A stretch of 64,000 nucleotides of DNA from JAAYAY01 sp963674575 (GTDB lineage Bacteria > Planctomycetota > Planctomycetia > Pirellulales > Thermoguttaceae): the NCBI GenBank assembly GCA_963674575.2, contig CAXXQT010000001.1, positions 682,001-746,000 of the forward strand, read 5' to 3'. The first letter of the stretch is position 1. Each line of letters begins with the position of its first letter. Made by a program: the position numbers and the translations under genes. The notes beneath the pieces were generated by a model. That model was not told the origin of the DNA, did not search any database, and saw nothing but the letters and a program-made list of their open reading frames with translations. Shown here piece by piece: positions 54,290 to 63,778 of the stretch.

Positions 54290-57016
54290 GTGGGGATTCG
54301 GGGAAGAGGCGGATTCATCGTGTGCCAGGAAGGCGTCTTCGGAAGACCCGATGTGGGACCTCGTGGCGGCCGCGTACGCGAGCGACCAAACAGTTCATCT
54401 ACCTCTGTCGATTGCCCCCGCGGAGTCGTTACCCCTGTTCTCCGCCAGTTGGATCTTTCTGTTTCCGGCGAGGCGGCAAGTTCGGGGCTGGACGTCGTTT
54501 CGACCCTCGACGACTCCGGCGGTGACGACAGCGGGGGAAGCGGCGGTAGTTCGGGCGGTGATGGTTTCCTGCCGATCGCGGGCAACGACTACTACCTGAT
54601 GACCCACGACTACGTGCCAATCGCCGAGTATCCGCCCGGCCTGCTGTCGAATGACACCTCGGAGGACGACATTTTGAGCGTGACGCTCGTTTCCGAGAGC
54701 GGCCCGGAGCATGCCGTGGTATTCACTTTCGGAACCAACGGGCTCGGTTCCTTCTACTACCGATCAGAGGCCGAGTTCGCCGGCTTCGACAGTTTCTGTT
54801 ACTACTGCACCGACGAAGACGAGTCGGATGACGGCATGCTTACGTTTTCCATGACGGAGCCGCCCCTCCAGGCCGCAGAGTTTGAGTTCAATTCAGACGG
54901 GACATTCACGTACACGCCGAGTTTGCATTACGTGGGGCTCGACAGTTTTGACTACGAAGTGACAGACGGAGCGCGAGCAACCGCCACAGCGAGCGTGTCG
55001 ATCGAGGTGACGAATCAGTCGCCGACGTCCTCCGACATTAGCGAGGTTTTCCATTGGGCGCAGGACGAGACCAATCAGCAGATCAACCTCTGGGACGTGT
55101 TTGACGACTCAGACGATACGGACCAACAGCTCACGTATTCGATCGTGGGCACACCGGATGCGGGCGTGGTCAGTACGTCGATCGATCAGGGGACGGGCGT
55201 GTTGACGCTCGATTTCGGCTCTACACCCGGCACGACGGAAGTCACCGTCCGGGCCACTGATCGCTGCGGGGAGCAGGTCGATACGGCGTTCGACGTGTGG
55301 GTGGTTGAGGTGACCGGCTGCACGGCCGAGCGGCAGTTGGATGACGGAAGCTGGGTCAGCGTTCCTCACTCGGAGGTGTCGTGGTCTCATGACACCATGC
55401 GTTGGACGGCCCAAGTGGCCCCCGAGGGCGTGACCGTCTACTCGGTCGACTGGCAGACGACAGCCTGGGAAGATCGGGACGACCCCTTCGCCACGTGGAC
55501 CAGTTTTGCCGCTTCCAGCGGGCTCGAAGCGGCGGAGGGAACGCCGCCCGTCGGCGAGTTGGCCGTCTCGCCCTATGTTAGTTTTCCCGGAGTGTCCGTG
55601 CGGATGGACCCTGCGGTGCGGAAGATTGTGGCGGAGATCACTTCCATTCAGTGGGCGACTCATTCCAATGCCCAGACCGCTGCCGAATTGTACGATTCAG
55701 GAGTTGACATCCAAGCCCACCCCGACGCGACCTCTCCAGGCGGAAGCCTTCGCCCAAATGTGGATGTGCTTGTCCAGGTGACACCGCAAATCGCGGGGAT
55801 TTCGATTGTCATCGAGTCGCTGGACGTGGACGATCCCAGCGACGATGACGGGCCGATCGACGCTGACCCGGCGCCGATCGACTACAACTACATGTACATG
55901 CGTCCCGAGAACGGCATCGACAACTTGGGCGGCGTCGGAGCGGGTTCGCTCGACGCGACTCCGCGCGAGACGGATGCGAACGGCCAAATTCGCGTCACCT
56001 TTGACATGGGCGCTCAGCCGGGAAACAACTTCCGCGTCGTCGCCGGCGGACGGCAGGAGGATCTCGATCGCGTGTTGGCCCGTTCGGCCGACCCGAACAG
56101 CGAAGTCTTCTACGACAACGACGGCAACGGCATTTTCAATCCGGAGGCGTACGGCGGCTACGAAGGCGGCGACCTGACCCTCAGCGAAACGATGTCCGTT
56201 CGCAACTTGGTCGCCACGCGCCGACTCACCGTGTGGCGGTATTTGCACGTCGAAGTGGACTCAATGGGAAATGTAACGGGAAACACTCTGAATACCGCCG
56301 TCGTTCAGAGGAGAGACAACGAAGACGGTACAAGCAAAGTGGAATTGACGACCACTGTCCCAACTCAGTTCGTGTCTGGCACGCTCACCGATTCTGTGGG
56401 CAATGCGTTCGAGATTTTGGCGGTTCTCGGCAATTTCCTTATCCAGACCAAGAACTTGTCCGGCAACACGATACCGTTCTTCGGCGCCGCCTCGATACGT
56501 GACGACGATCACTTGCTGGACGGACAAGACGTTCCCATGCCGGATACCAGCCAGCTGGGTAACGCCATGGCTGAGGCGTTCGTCGAAGTGCTTTATGACG
56601 TTGGAGACTCCAATGACAATGTGCCGTTCGTGCTTAACGTCACAGACCCGGTGAGTGCGATGGACTGGGATTCGAAGAGCGATAATTCAGTGGGGTATTG
56701 GGTGGCCTATGTGTTGGGCGCTTTTCAAGGTCCTGCGGGTGTCGACAACGACCCAGATACCGAGCCCGTCGTGGGGGTCGGAGCGACACCGGTCGACTAC
56801 GGTGGTTCATTGATCTACATCGAAGCGATAGTTGACATAGCTCGTCAGTGTGGTTGGAATGCAACTCTCACGGAGCAAGATACGGTTGTGCATGAGGTCG
56901 GCCACGCGGTTGCCGATAGCCGAGCGGAACCCGTTACTCGCAGGCCAAGCGAGCCAGGTCGGTACACGGAAGAGTATCTCAAGGAGATTCGCGAGAGCAC
57001 GAAGCCTCGCGATTGA
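54290..57016 (+). CDS. Large secreted protein with cadherin-like repeats and HEVGH motif
   Basis: A 908-codon frame. The N-terminus is doubtful: the GTG at 54290 has no ribosome site and the first 60 residues look out of frame. A better start is ATG 54166, with a GGGGG site and a promoter upstream, but it would need two frameshifts. Residues about 95-330 hold Ig/cadherin-type segments (ANDYYLMTHDYVP-like, FNSDGTFTYTPSLHYVGLDSFDYEVTDG). The end has a zincin-like VVHEVGHAVAD (His868-Glu-Val-Gly-His872). Only about 35 residues follow, with YTEEYLKEIRESTKP resembling the tail of larger planctomycete metalloproteins. It may be a damaged or shortened metallopeptidase. It precedes the STN-type gene by 89 bp. 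Confidence 0.6.
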   Translation: MGIRGRGGFIVCQEGVFGRPDVGPRGGRVRERPNSSSTSVDCPRGVVTPVLRQLDLSVSGEAASSGLDVVSTLDDSGGDDSGGSGGSSGGDGFLPIAGNDYYLMTHDYVPIAEYPPGLLSNDTSEDDILSVTLVSESGPEHAVVFTFGTNGLGSFYYRSEAEFAGFDSFCYYCTDEDESDDGMLTFSMTEPPLQAAEFEFNSDGTFTYTPSLHYVGLDSFDYEVTDGARATATASVSIEVTNQSPTSSDISEVFHWAQDETNQQINLWDVFDDSDDTDQQLTYSIVGTPDAGVVSTSIDQGTGVLTLDFGSTPGTTEVTVRATDRCGEQVDTAFDVWVVEVTGCTAERQLDDGSWVSVPHSEVSWSHDTMRWTAQVAPEGVTVYSVDWQTTAWEDRDDPFATWTSFAASSGLEAAEGTPPVGELAVSPYVSFPGVSVRMDPAVRKIVAEITSIQWATHSNAQTAAELYDSGVDIQAHPDATSPGGSLRPNVDVLVQVTPQIAGISIVIESLDVDDPSDDDGPIDADPAPIDYNYMYMRPENGIDNLGGVGAGSLDATPRETDANGQIRVTFDMGAQPGNNFRVVAGGRQEDLDRVLARSADPNSEVFYDNDGNGIFNPEAYGGYEGGDLTLSETMSVRNLVATRRLTVWRYLHVEVDSMGNVTGNTLNTAVVQRRDNEDGTSKVELTTTVPTQFVSGTLTDSVGNAFEILAVLGNFLIQTKNLSGNTIPFFGAASIRDDDHLLDGQDVPMPDTSQLGNAMAEAFVEVLYDVGDSNDNVPFVLNVTDPVSAMDWDSKSDNSVGYWVAYVLGAFQGPAGVDNDPDTEPVVGVGATPVDYGGSLIYIEAIVDIARQCGWNATLTEQDTVVHEVGHAVADSRAEPVTRRPSEPGRYTEEYLKEIRESTKPRD

Positions 57017-57105
57017 GACGAATGTTGGGCTATTCCGGCGTCGCGGCGGGAAGTTCCCGGAATACAGTTGGCGTCTTCCAGAACATCTTCTCACGGGACA
57101 TTGCG

Positions 57106-58188
57106 ATGCGCACACGAACGTATCTCGTTCTTCTCGTCCTGGTCCAGCACTGGACATTGATGAATCTCGCATCTGCGTCAGACGAGCTGGTTATTGAACT
57201 CGCTTCCGACAAGGAGGAGTACGTGCTGGGTGAGACGGTCGTTCTTCAAGTCGCCGTTCACAATGAAGGCGACCAGGATCTGCCCGTTTGGGTCGACAAG
57301 CTGGCCGACGAAATCCAGATCTTCTTGGGCAGCCCCGGTGATGCTGTACCCGAACTCGAGATTGGAAGCGAGGTGAATTGGGAAGTCATTCCCAGCACCG
57401 TTCCGCTACGAAAAGGGGAGTGGAAACACTATGCTCTTCGTCTGCTCTACAGTTTCGGGCCGTGGACGACAGAGAAGCGTGCCTCGACTCTCGCATTTCC
57501 CGAAGCTGGCGAATACACGATCCATGTCAGGTATCCGCTCGCGCCCAAACGCAAGATGTTCAATTCCAACACAATTAGGATTCTGGTCAAGAGACCTCAG
57601 GGCATTGACGCGGAGGTCTGGCGGGAACTCAACCATGAACCGACCTTGTTGTTCCTCCAGCACGGTGAGCACGCAACTCAGGAGTTGGCCTGTGCCATCG
57701 CCGAGATTCTCATACGCGTTCCGGACAGCGCGTACCACCCCACGATGCGTTGGGCACTGGGACGCTACTACTATCGGCTCCGCAACGCAGGTCCGATCGT
57801 GCCGAACCCTGAAGACATCGAAGACGGCAAACTGCTTCGAAAGGCCCTTGGAATTGTCCTGCAGCACCCGTCCGACCGCTGGGAGCGAGCGATCCCTGAC
57901 GAGCGGCTCTATGTGCGGCGCGTTGTCTACTCTCTCCCCGAGCCTACTCCGCTCGACGAGGTCTTCGCACTGGCGACCCGTCAAACGGGGGTTCCCTTGA
58001 TAGTCGACGCGAGCATAAGCAAACGAGGTTCCCTAAGCGCCCTCAAGTCCGACAAGTCGCTCGCGGATTTCATGCGGATCTTCACGATTTCCGGCGATCG
58101 TACGTGGCTCCGCGACGGCCGCGGCTACCGCTTGGTTTCGGTCAAGGAAACGGAACCTGCCGGAGAAAAGGTAGAAGGACAGGAATGA
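57106..58188 (+). CDS. Secreted protein with beta-sandwich and STN-like domain
   Basis: A 360-residue protein. ATG 57106 begins a signal peptide (MRTRTYLVLLVLVQHWTLMNLASA). Residues 25-140 look like a BsuPI/Ig-type beta sandwich (VIELASDKEEYVLGETVVLQVAVHNEGDQ; FPEAGEYTIHVRYPL). The C-terminal 75 residues read PLDEVFALATRQTGVPLIVDAS and RIFTISGDRTWLRDGRGYRLV, like the STN short domain of secretins and TonB receptors. No pore or barrel follows. It lies 89 bp after the large secreted protein, so the two are probably cotranscribed and may interact. Confidence 0.7.
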   Translation: MRTRTYLVLLVLVQHWTLMNLASASDELVIELASDKEEYVLGETVVLQVAVHNEGDQDLPVWVDKLADEIQIFLGSPGDAVPELEIGSEVNWEVIPSTVPLRKGEWKHYALRLLYSFGPWTTEKRASTLAFPEAGEYTIHVRYPLAPKRKMFNSNTIRILVKRPQGIDAEVWRELNHEPTLLFLQHGEHATQELACAIAEILIRVPDSAYHPTMRWALGRYYYRLRNAGPIVPNPEDIEDGKLLRKALGIVLQHPSDRWERAIPDERLYVRRVVYSLPEPTPLDEVFALATRQTGVPLIVDASISKRGSLSALKSDKSLADFMRIFTISGDRTWLRDGRGYRLVSVKETEPAGEKVEGQE

Positions 58189-58354
58189 AGGGAAGAGACG
58201 CGTCCAGGCTAAGGCAGAGTCAGCGCTAGTGTAACTTCAGCCTCGGCTGCAAGTTTCTTGAGATGTTTTCAGGACTTTCTCTAAAGTCGTGACAGACCTT
58301 TCCGTTAAACAGAGCAGAGTGGGGGAGCGTTCACTTCTGAAAAAAGACATCTGG

Positions 58355-60436
58355 ATGGAACGCACCATACCGGACTTGAAGACGGGGCTGGAAAAGCACC
58401 AGAGAGGGGATCTTGCCGGCGCGGAGCGGGTCTACCGCTCGATTCTCGCGGTGCAGCCCGACCACGCGGGCGCGTGGCACCTCCTCGGATTAACCAGTTT
58501 CGCAAAAGAACAGTACGAGCAGGCAAAATCGCAAATCGAGCGGGCGCTTGCTCTTTGCGACACGAAGGGCGTTTACTGGAGCAACTACGGGGCCGTCTTG
58601 CGCGAACTGGGGCTGATGGCAGAGGCCAAGGAGGCCTGTCAGCGCGCCCTGGCGATCGCGCCGCCGTTTCCCGACGCCCTCTCGAACCTCGCCCTCTGTC
58701 TTCGAGACCTGGGCGAGAAGGACCGTGCTTACCACGTGTTTCACGAGGCCCTCACCATCGATCCGGGGCATCGAGACGCCTTGCGGCATCTGGCGGAACT
58801 CTGCCGCAAATCAGACCGCGTCGACGAAGCGGTGCGCTGCTGTCAGAACCTGGTGAAGCGCTACCCCAACGATCCGGCCTCCTGGCGAGGATTGGCCGAA
58901 TCCCACGTCTCCGCAAAACGTCCGACAGAAGCGGTCGAGGCATTCCGCAAAGCGGCGGCCCTCGACCCAGACAACGCGACCGTGCAGGTATCGCTTGGCC
59001 ATGCCCTGGCCGCTCAGGGCAAGCACGCAGAGGCGAAGGCGGCTTTCGGCCAGGGCGCTCGCCTGCAGCCGGATCGCCCAAGCTGGCGTTTCCGTCACTT
59101 GGGAAACATGCCCCACGTATTCCCGGATGCCGACGCCATCGACGACTATTTCCACGAGCTAGAGGAACAACTCGACGGCGCTCGCTTCGATTTCGATTGG
59201 CGTCGGTGCCTGGAAGACGGTTTCGCTCCTCCCTTCGGCATCACCCACCAAGGGCGGTGCTGCCGGGCGATCAAGGAGAAGTTCGCCGCCCTCTTCGCGC
59301 GCCACTTCCCCCACCAGAGGCCCGTGCCGCGTGAAACTTCGCGTCTGCGCATCGGCTTTTTGGTTGCCCGTGGCCTGGAGAGGGGGTTCCTGCGGAACAT
59401 GGAACACATTGTGGCCAAGATCGATCCCGAGCGATTCGAGGCGGTGGTGCTCTGCGAGGAAAACGGTGAGGCGGTCTGCCGCAAGCGGATTCCGGCAGAA
59501 CATGTGCGTTGGGTGTCGTTTCCGGCCGACTTCGAGGCAGCCGTCAAGACGATTACCGAGTCGGCGTGCGACATTCTCTACCACCGTCAGATCGGCACTT
59601 CCGCGTGGAACTACTTCCTGCCCTTCGCCCGTTGCGCCCCCGTCCAATGCACCGGATGGGGGAGCCACGGGACGACAGGCCTGGAGGCGATCGACTACTA
59701 CCTCTCGTCAGACCTGATCGAGATCGAAGGCGCCCAGTCCCACTACACCGAACGGCTTTTTCAGTTCCACGGCACACTTCCCACGTGCCAATCTCGCGTC
59801 AAACGCCGGCAGCCTGCCTCCCGAGGCGATTTTGGGTTGCCCGAACAAGGCGCCTTGTACTTCTGTCCCCAGAGAATCGAAAAGATCCACCCTTGTTTCG
59901 ACGCGCTTGTCCGCGGCGTGTTGGACTCCGACCCGAGCGGCACGGTCGTCATGTTGCAGGGGCGTCATCCGGCGGCCTTGGACGAACTGCGGGCACGCTT
60001 CCGTAGGACCCTCGGACCATCCTTGGCCCCACGTGTGACATTCGTCGGCCCGACCCTGCCGGCCGAGGTCTACTACCGCCTGCTGTCGCTGGCCGACGTG
60101 GTGCTCGATACGCCCAACTACAGCACCAGCCTGACGGGTTTCGACGCCTGCTCCTATGGAATCCCGATCGTGACCCTGCCCGGCACAAGAAACGTGGAAC
60201 GCTACGCCCTGGCCCTCTATCGCAAGCTGGGCGTCGACGAACTCGTTGCCGATACGGCGGAAGACTACGTGGCCAAGGCAGTTCGCACCGCACGAGACCC
60301 GGACTATCGCAAGGACCTTCGCGAGAGGATCCTCGCGCGGAGTGAAGCCTTATTTGAAGACATGGCGTCCGTGAAGGAACACGAACGCTTTTTTGAGTAC
60401 GCATGGCAGCGTCGAGAACAGTTGAAGACCGACTAA
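58355..60436 (+). CDS. TPR-O-linked GlcNAc transferase-like protein (GT41, SPINDLY-like)
   Basis: A 693-residue protein from ATG 58355; an in-frame GTG at 58289 would add 22 residues, and neither has a good ribosome site. Six or seven TPRs cover residues 10-250 (ERVYRSILAVQPDHAGAWHLLG; AFRKAAALDPDNATVQVSLG). The C-terminal part is GT41-like: CTGWGSHGTTGLEAIDYYL, then YFCPQRIEKIHPCFDALV, VTFVGPTLPAEVYYRLLSLADVVLDTP and FDACSYGIPIVTLPG. GT41 enzymes add GlcNAc, glucose or fucose to protein Ser/Thr. A target could be the neighbouring secreted proteins; that is inference. Confidence 0.85.
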   Translation: MERTIPDLKTGLEKHQRGDLAGAERVYRSILAVQPDHAGAWHLLGLTSFAKEQYEQAKSQIERALALCDTKGVYWSNYGAVLRELGLMAEAKEACQRALAIAPPFPDALSNLALCLRDLGEKDRAYHVFHEALTIDPGHRDALRHLAELCRKSDRVDEAVRCCQNLVKRYPNDPASWRGLAESHVSAKRPTEAVEAFRKAAALDPDNATVQVSLGHALAAQGKHAEAKAAFGQGARLQPDRPSWRFRHLGNMPHVFPDADAIDDYFHELEEQLDGARFDFDWRRCLEDGFAPPFGITHQGRCCRAIKEKFAALFARHFPHQRPVPRETSRLRIGFLVARGLERGFLRNMEHIVAKIDPERFEAVVLCEENGEAVCRKRIPAEHVRWVSFPADFEAAVKTITESACDILYHRQIGTSAWNYFLPFARCAPVQCTGWGSHGTTGLEAIDYYLSSDLIEIEGAQSHYTERLFQFHGTLPTCQSRVKRRQPASRGDFGLPEQGALYFCPQRIEKIHPCFDALVRGVLDSDPSGTVVMLQGRHPAALDELRARFRRTLGPSLAPRVTFVGPTLPAEVYYRLLSLADVVLDTPNYSTSLTGFDACSYGIPIVTLPGTRNVERYALALYRKLGVDELVADTAEDYVAKAVRTARDPDYRKDLRERILARSEALFEDMASVKEHERFFEYAWQRREQLKTD

Positions 60437-60460
60437 GCAGTAGCCTCAGGGGGAGTAATC

Positions 60461-63400
60461 ATGCAGCGCGATCGCACGGGGAAGTCGTCTTTTCGGAGTT
60501 TGTTTCGGGACCTGTTCGGAACATCGCCGGACCGGCGGCGAGAACTCTCGGGGCGGCGGCTGATTCTCGAGCCGCTGGAGAAGCGGCAATTGCTCGCGGT
60601 GCTTACGGTGACGGCTACCGATCCGGACGCGGCCGAGGCCGGCAACGATCCCGGCTCGTTCTCGATCTCGCTTTCCGACACGGACCCGGACGTTTCGTAC
60701 ACCGTCTATTTCAACCTGACGGGCGACTTCGACGACGTGACCACCAGCGGCGATGAATTCGAGGGCGTTAGCGGCACGCTCAAGAAGATCGACTTTAGCG
60801 GCGACGGCACGGCCGAGCTCACATTCACGCCGATCAACGACGCGCGGAGCGAAGGCGACCGGTCGATCACGCTCACGCTGACCGAGATGGAGTGCTGCAA
60901 TTGCTGCTGCATGTGGATCGAGTCGCCCGGTGATCCGTCGTCGGCGAGCATCACGATCGTCGACGACGACCAGTGGATCATCTCGGCCGAGGCCGACGAC
61001 CAGAACGACGACGCGGTGGAGGGCGACTCGGAGGATTCGGTCGGGTTCGCGATCACCCGCAGCGCCGATCCGGCAATCACCTCCGGCAGCGCCACCGACA
61101 CGCGCTATGCGATCGCCGTCGACTTCGTCCTCGGCGGCGACGCCGTTCGCGGCACGGACTACGTGGTCATGTCCGGCGAGTCGGTCATCACGTCCAACAC
61201 GATCTCGATCCTGGAGGACGAAACGGCCGTCGCCCTCTCGATCGTGCCGATCAATGACGCCGTCAAGGAGGCCGACATGCCCGTGACGCTCACGATCACC
61301 AGCGCGTCGAGCAGTGGGGTTGAAGATCCCGCCGGTTGCTGTTGCACAAACTGGGGACCCGGCGGCGCCTTCCCGATCGACGAGAACGCGGACACGGGCA
61401 CGGTGACGATTTTGGATGATGATCATTGGGATATCCAGATCGAAAGAACGTCGACGTCTGAAGGGATTGTCGAACGGACGGGCGAGGCGGAGTTCCAGGT
61501 CAGCAGGGTCGACGATGGCACAGGGCGGAGCGGCGACACGAGCTACGGCATCCTGGTCGATCTGGCCATGTCGGGCTCGGCCGATCAGTACAGCGACTAC
61601 AACCTGGTGGACGACGGCGGATACCTGGCCATCTACGGCGACAAGACCGTCATCGAAGAAGGCGAAACGAGCGTTGTCTTCCAACTCGTGACCGTGAACG
61701 ATCACATCAAGGAAGGGGACCAGACGGCCGTGCTTACCGTGGAGGAGGGCACGAGCATCAACATGGCCGGCGGCCTGTTCGGGGCGGATGCAGCAAACGG
61801 GGAAGCGAGCGTCATGATTCTGGACGACGATCACTGGGTCGTTTCCTTGACCGAGAGCGGTCAACCGGGAGATCCTCGCACGCTGATCGAGGAAGAGGGG
61901 ACGACCTCGACGGGAATTGTCCTCACCCGCACCCACGAAGTCATGACTCCCACGCGGCCGGGGGACACAACCTATCCAATCGACGCAACGCTCGCTTACG
62001 ACGGCGAGGCGACAGCGGCCGACTACCAGATGATCGAAACGGTGGTGCAATCCGGTGGGGGCACGGAGGAAGTCACTCGGGACGGAGGCACGACCACCTT
62101 CGAAATTCAGGAGGGCCAGACGCAGAAGAGCATCGAAATCAAGGCCGTCGACGATCAGTACATCGAACTCCTCCACGAACTGCTGGAGATCACCCTCACC
62201 GACGCGGAATACAGCGTGCAGACCTACCCGCTCGGGACGAGCCAGTTGGTGGAGTTGCAGATCGAGGATAATGACGAGCCGATTCTGGTGCTGGTTTCCT
62301 ACGAGGATGCCAATTCGTATCGGACGGATCCCGTGTACGTAGGTCAAGAATTTCAGTTCATCTGGAAGAAGAACTCCGAGATCACCGGCAACCAGTGGCA
62401 AGACAGGACGCTCAACGGCCTGATCGATGTTCCTGGCGAGTATGGAGACCAATGCTATCCCGTCACTTATGAGCGCACCGATACGGAAGCGAGCCGCTTT
62501 CAGGTGATAGCGAAGTGGGTGGGATACGTTGAGGAAGGCTACAGCATGACCGTGAAGGCAACAGGTCCCGACTGCATGGAAGTGCCCGAAAGCAACGTGA
62601 CGGCGGACGCGGGCTGGATCGTGACCGGAGTGGTCCAGTCTACAGGCGACCCGTTTCCCGACGTGGTCACATACTACTCGAGCTTCACACTTACCTGGAC
62701 CTTCCAAATCGACGACGAGGCGCCCGCGGAAGGGGAGGCTGCGCGATCTGCGGGCCAGTGCTCCAACGAGATGTATGTGACGTACGATGTGCCCGATCCA
62801 AACAAGTTGATCTATCACTCCTCGCTTCACTTGGGAACGGTCGCAGCGGCAGGAGACCTCCAGTTAGCGTGCGTCGTGAACGACGTCTGGAGCGCCTTCG
62901 TCGGCAGAAGTGTCCAGCGACGAGACGGGACAACGATGACCTACTACGGCAACCCGCGCTCAACGAATGATTCCGCTGTATTGCTACTACGTGACGCTGA
63001 CGGCAACTGCAGTTCGTGGCAACACCTGCTTCAGACGGTGTTCTTTGCACAAGGGCTTAACGCTGAAGCTAAGAAATTGAGGGCGGACGACCTTGACGAA
63101 GGAATCATGGTCAACAACTACAGTGGATTCAACCAAGATGGAAGCATCACAGAGGGAGCAGTTCTCGCCGTGAGTAGCCTCGGAAACAACAACCTTTCTG
63201 ACTACTCGCATCTGGCTATCACATCGTCCGGAGAGATCACCACAGGTGATGTTGCCGACGTGAGCGGAATTCCGGGTCAATCGAACACTGATCCAACGTC
63301 GATCTTCCGGTTTCACGCTATTGTTCGCATCGGCTACGACCTCGATAATGATGGCGAAATAGACTACCGCTATCTCGATCCGAGCTATGGAGTCGAATAT

Positions 63401-63667
63401 GCAGACTGGATGTGGCAGGGAGGCTACTACTACACAGAAGCAGAGCAAGACGCCTTCGCAATTGCAGACTTCGTTTCTACCGCCCTTGCCGCGATCTACT
63501 ATATGGGCGGCACCAGCTACTTCCTGCCCTCAACAGGCCTGCCAACGGCAACGATCAACGAGACGATCACTGGGGATCTGGATGGCGACGGGAACCTGGA
63601 CACCAAGAGTTTCAACAACGTTCTCCTAATGCGAATTGGAGACGAATCCGACATCGTGCTGATTTAG
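60461..63667 (+). CDS. Calx-beta surface protein with transglutaminase-like C-terminus
   Basis: A 1068-residue protein. ATG 60461 follows GGGGGAG. The N-terminus contains RRLILEPLEKRQLLAV (about residues 30-46), a planctomycete extracellular-protein signature. Four Calx-beta units run from residue 48 to 610, each ending in a DDDxW or EDNDEP turn. Two loops carry cysteine clusters: ECCNCCCMW near 145 and GCCCTNWG near 290. The C-terminal 250 residues contain a possible transglutaminase/papain-like triad: Cys850 in GNCSSWQHLL, His952 in FRFHAIVRI and Asp973 in YLDPSYG. A DGDGNLD calcium-binding-like loop is near the end. It is probably exported and anchored; the domain could crosslink or cleave protein. 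The C-H spacing of 102 is long. Confidence 0.75.
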   Translation: MQRDRTGKSSFRSLFRDLFGTSPDRRRELSGRRLILEPLEKRQLLAVLTVTATDPDAAEAGNDPGSFSISLSDTDPDVSYTVYFNLTGDFDDVTTSGDEFEGVSGTLKKIDFSGDGTAELTFTPINDARSEGDRSITLTLTEMECCNCCCMWIESPGDPSSASITIVDDDQWIISAEADDQNDDAVEGDSEDSVGFAITRSADPAITSGSATDTRYAIAVDFVLGGDAVRGTDYVVMSGESVITSNTISILEDETAVALSIVPINDAVKEADMPVTLTITSASSSGVEDPAGCCCTNWGPGGAFPIDENADTGTVTILDDDHWDIQIERTSTSEGIVERTGEAEFQVSRVDDGTGRSGDTSYGILVDLAMSGSADQYSDYNLVDDGGYLAIYGDKTVIEEGETSVVFQLVTVNDHIKEGDQTAVLTVEEGTSINMAGGLFGADAANGEASVMILDDDHWVVSLTESGQPGDPRTLIEEEGTTSTGIVLTRTHEVMTPTRPGDTTYPIDATLAYDGEATAADYQMIETVVQSGGGTEEVTRDGGTTTFEIQEGQTQKSIEIKAVDDQYIELLHELLEITLTDAEYSVQTYPLGTSQLVELQIEDNDEPILVLVSYEDANSYRTDPVYVGQEFQFIWKKNSEITGNQWQDRTLNGLIDVPGEYGDQCYPVTYERTDTEASRFQVIAKWVGYVEEGYSMTVKATGPDCMEVPESNVTADAGWIVTGVVQSTGDPFPDVVTYYSSFTLTWTFQIDDEAPAEGEAARSAGQCSNEMYVTYDVPDPNKLIYHSSLHLGTVAAAGDLQLACVVNDVWSAFVGRSVQRRDGTTMTYYGNPRSTNDSAVLLLRDADGNCSSWQHLLQTVFFAQGLNAEAKKLRADDLDEGIMVNNYSGFNQDGSITEGAVLAVSSLGNNNLSDYSHLAITSSGEITTGDVADVSGIPGQSNTDPTSIFRFHAIVRIGYDLDNDGEIDYRYLDPSYGVEYADWMWQGGYYYTEAEQDAFAIADFVSTALAAIYYMGGTSYFLPSTGLPTATINETITGDLDGDGNLDTKSFNNVLLMRIGDESDIVLI

Positions 63668-63778
63668 TCGACGACGGTGAGAAGCGTATTGACGCCGCAG
63701 AGCGGGACATGAAGGCGCGCCAGTGAACTTGTTCCACTCCGCAGCTTCGCTTTGGATTGGAGGTAGGAAGATCTGACA

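Noticed and set aside
59325..59340. Possible sixth parS near GCGTGAAAC
   Set aside because: Only one half-site matches; the left arm differs.
60446..62830. 794-residue leftward open frame opposite the Calx-beta gene
   Set aside because: It is generated by Asp-rich codons read in reverse (many Val, Arg and His). No signal or domain is visible.
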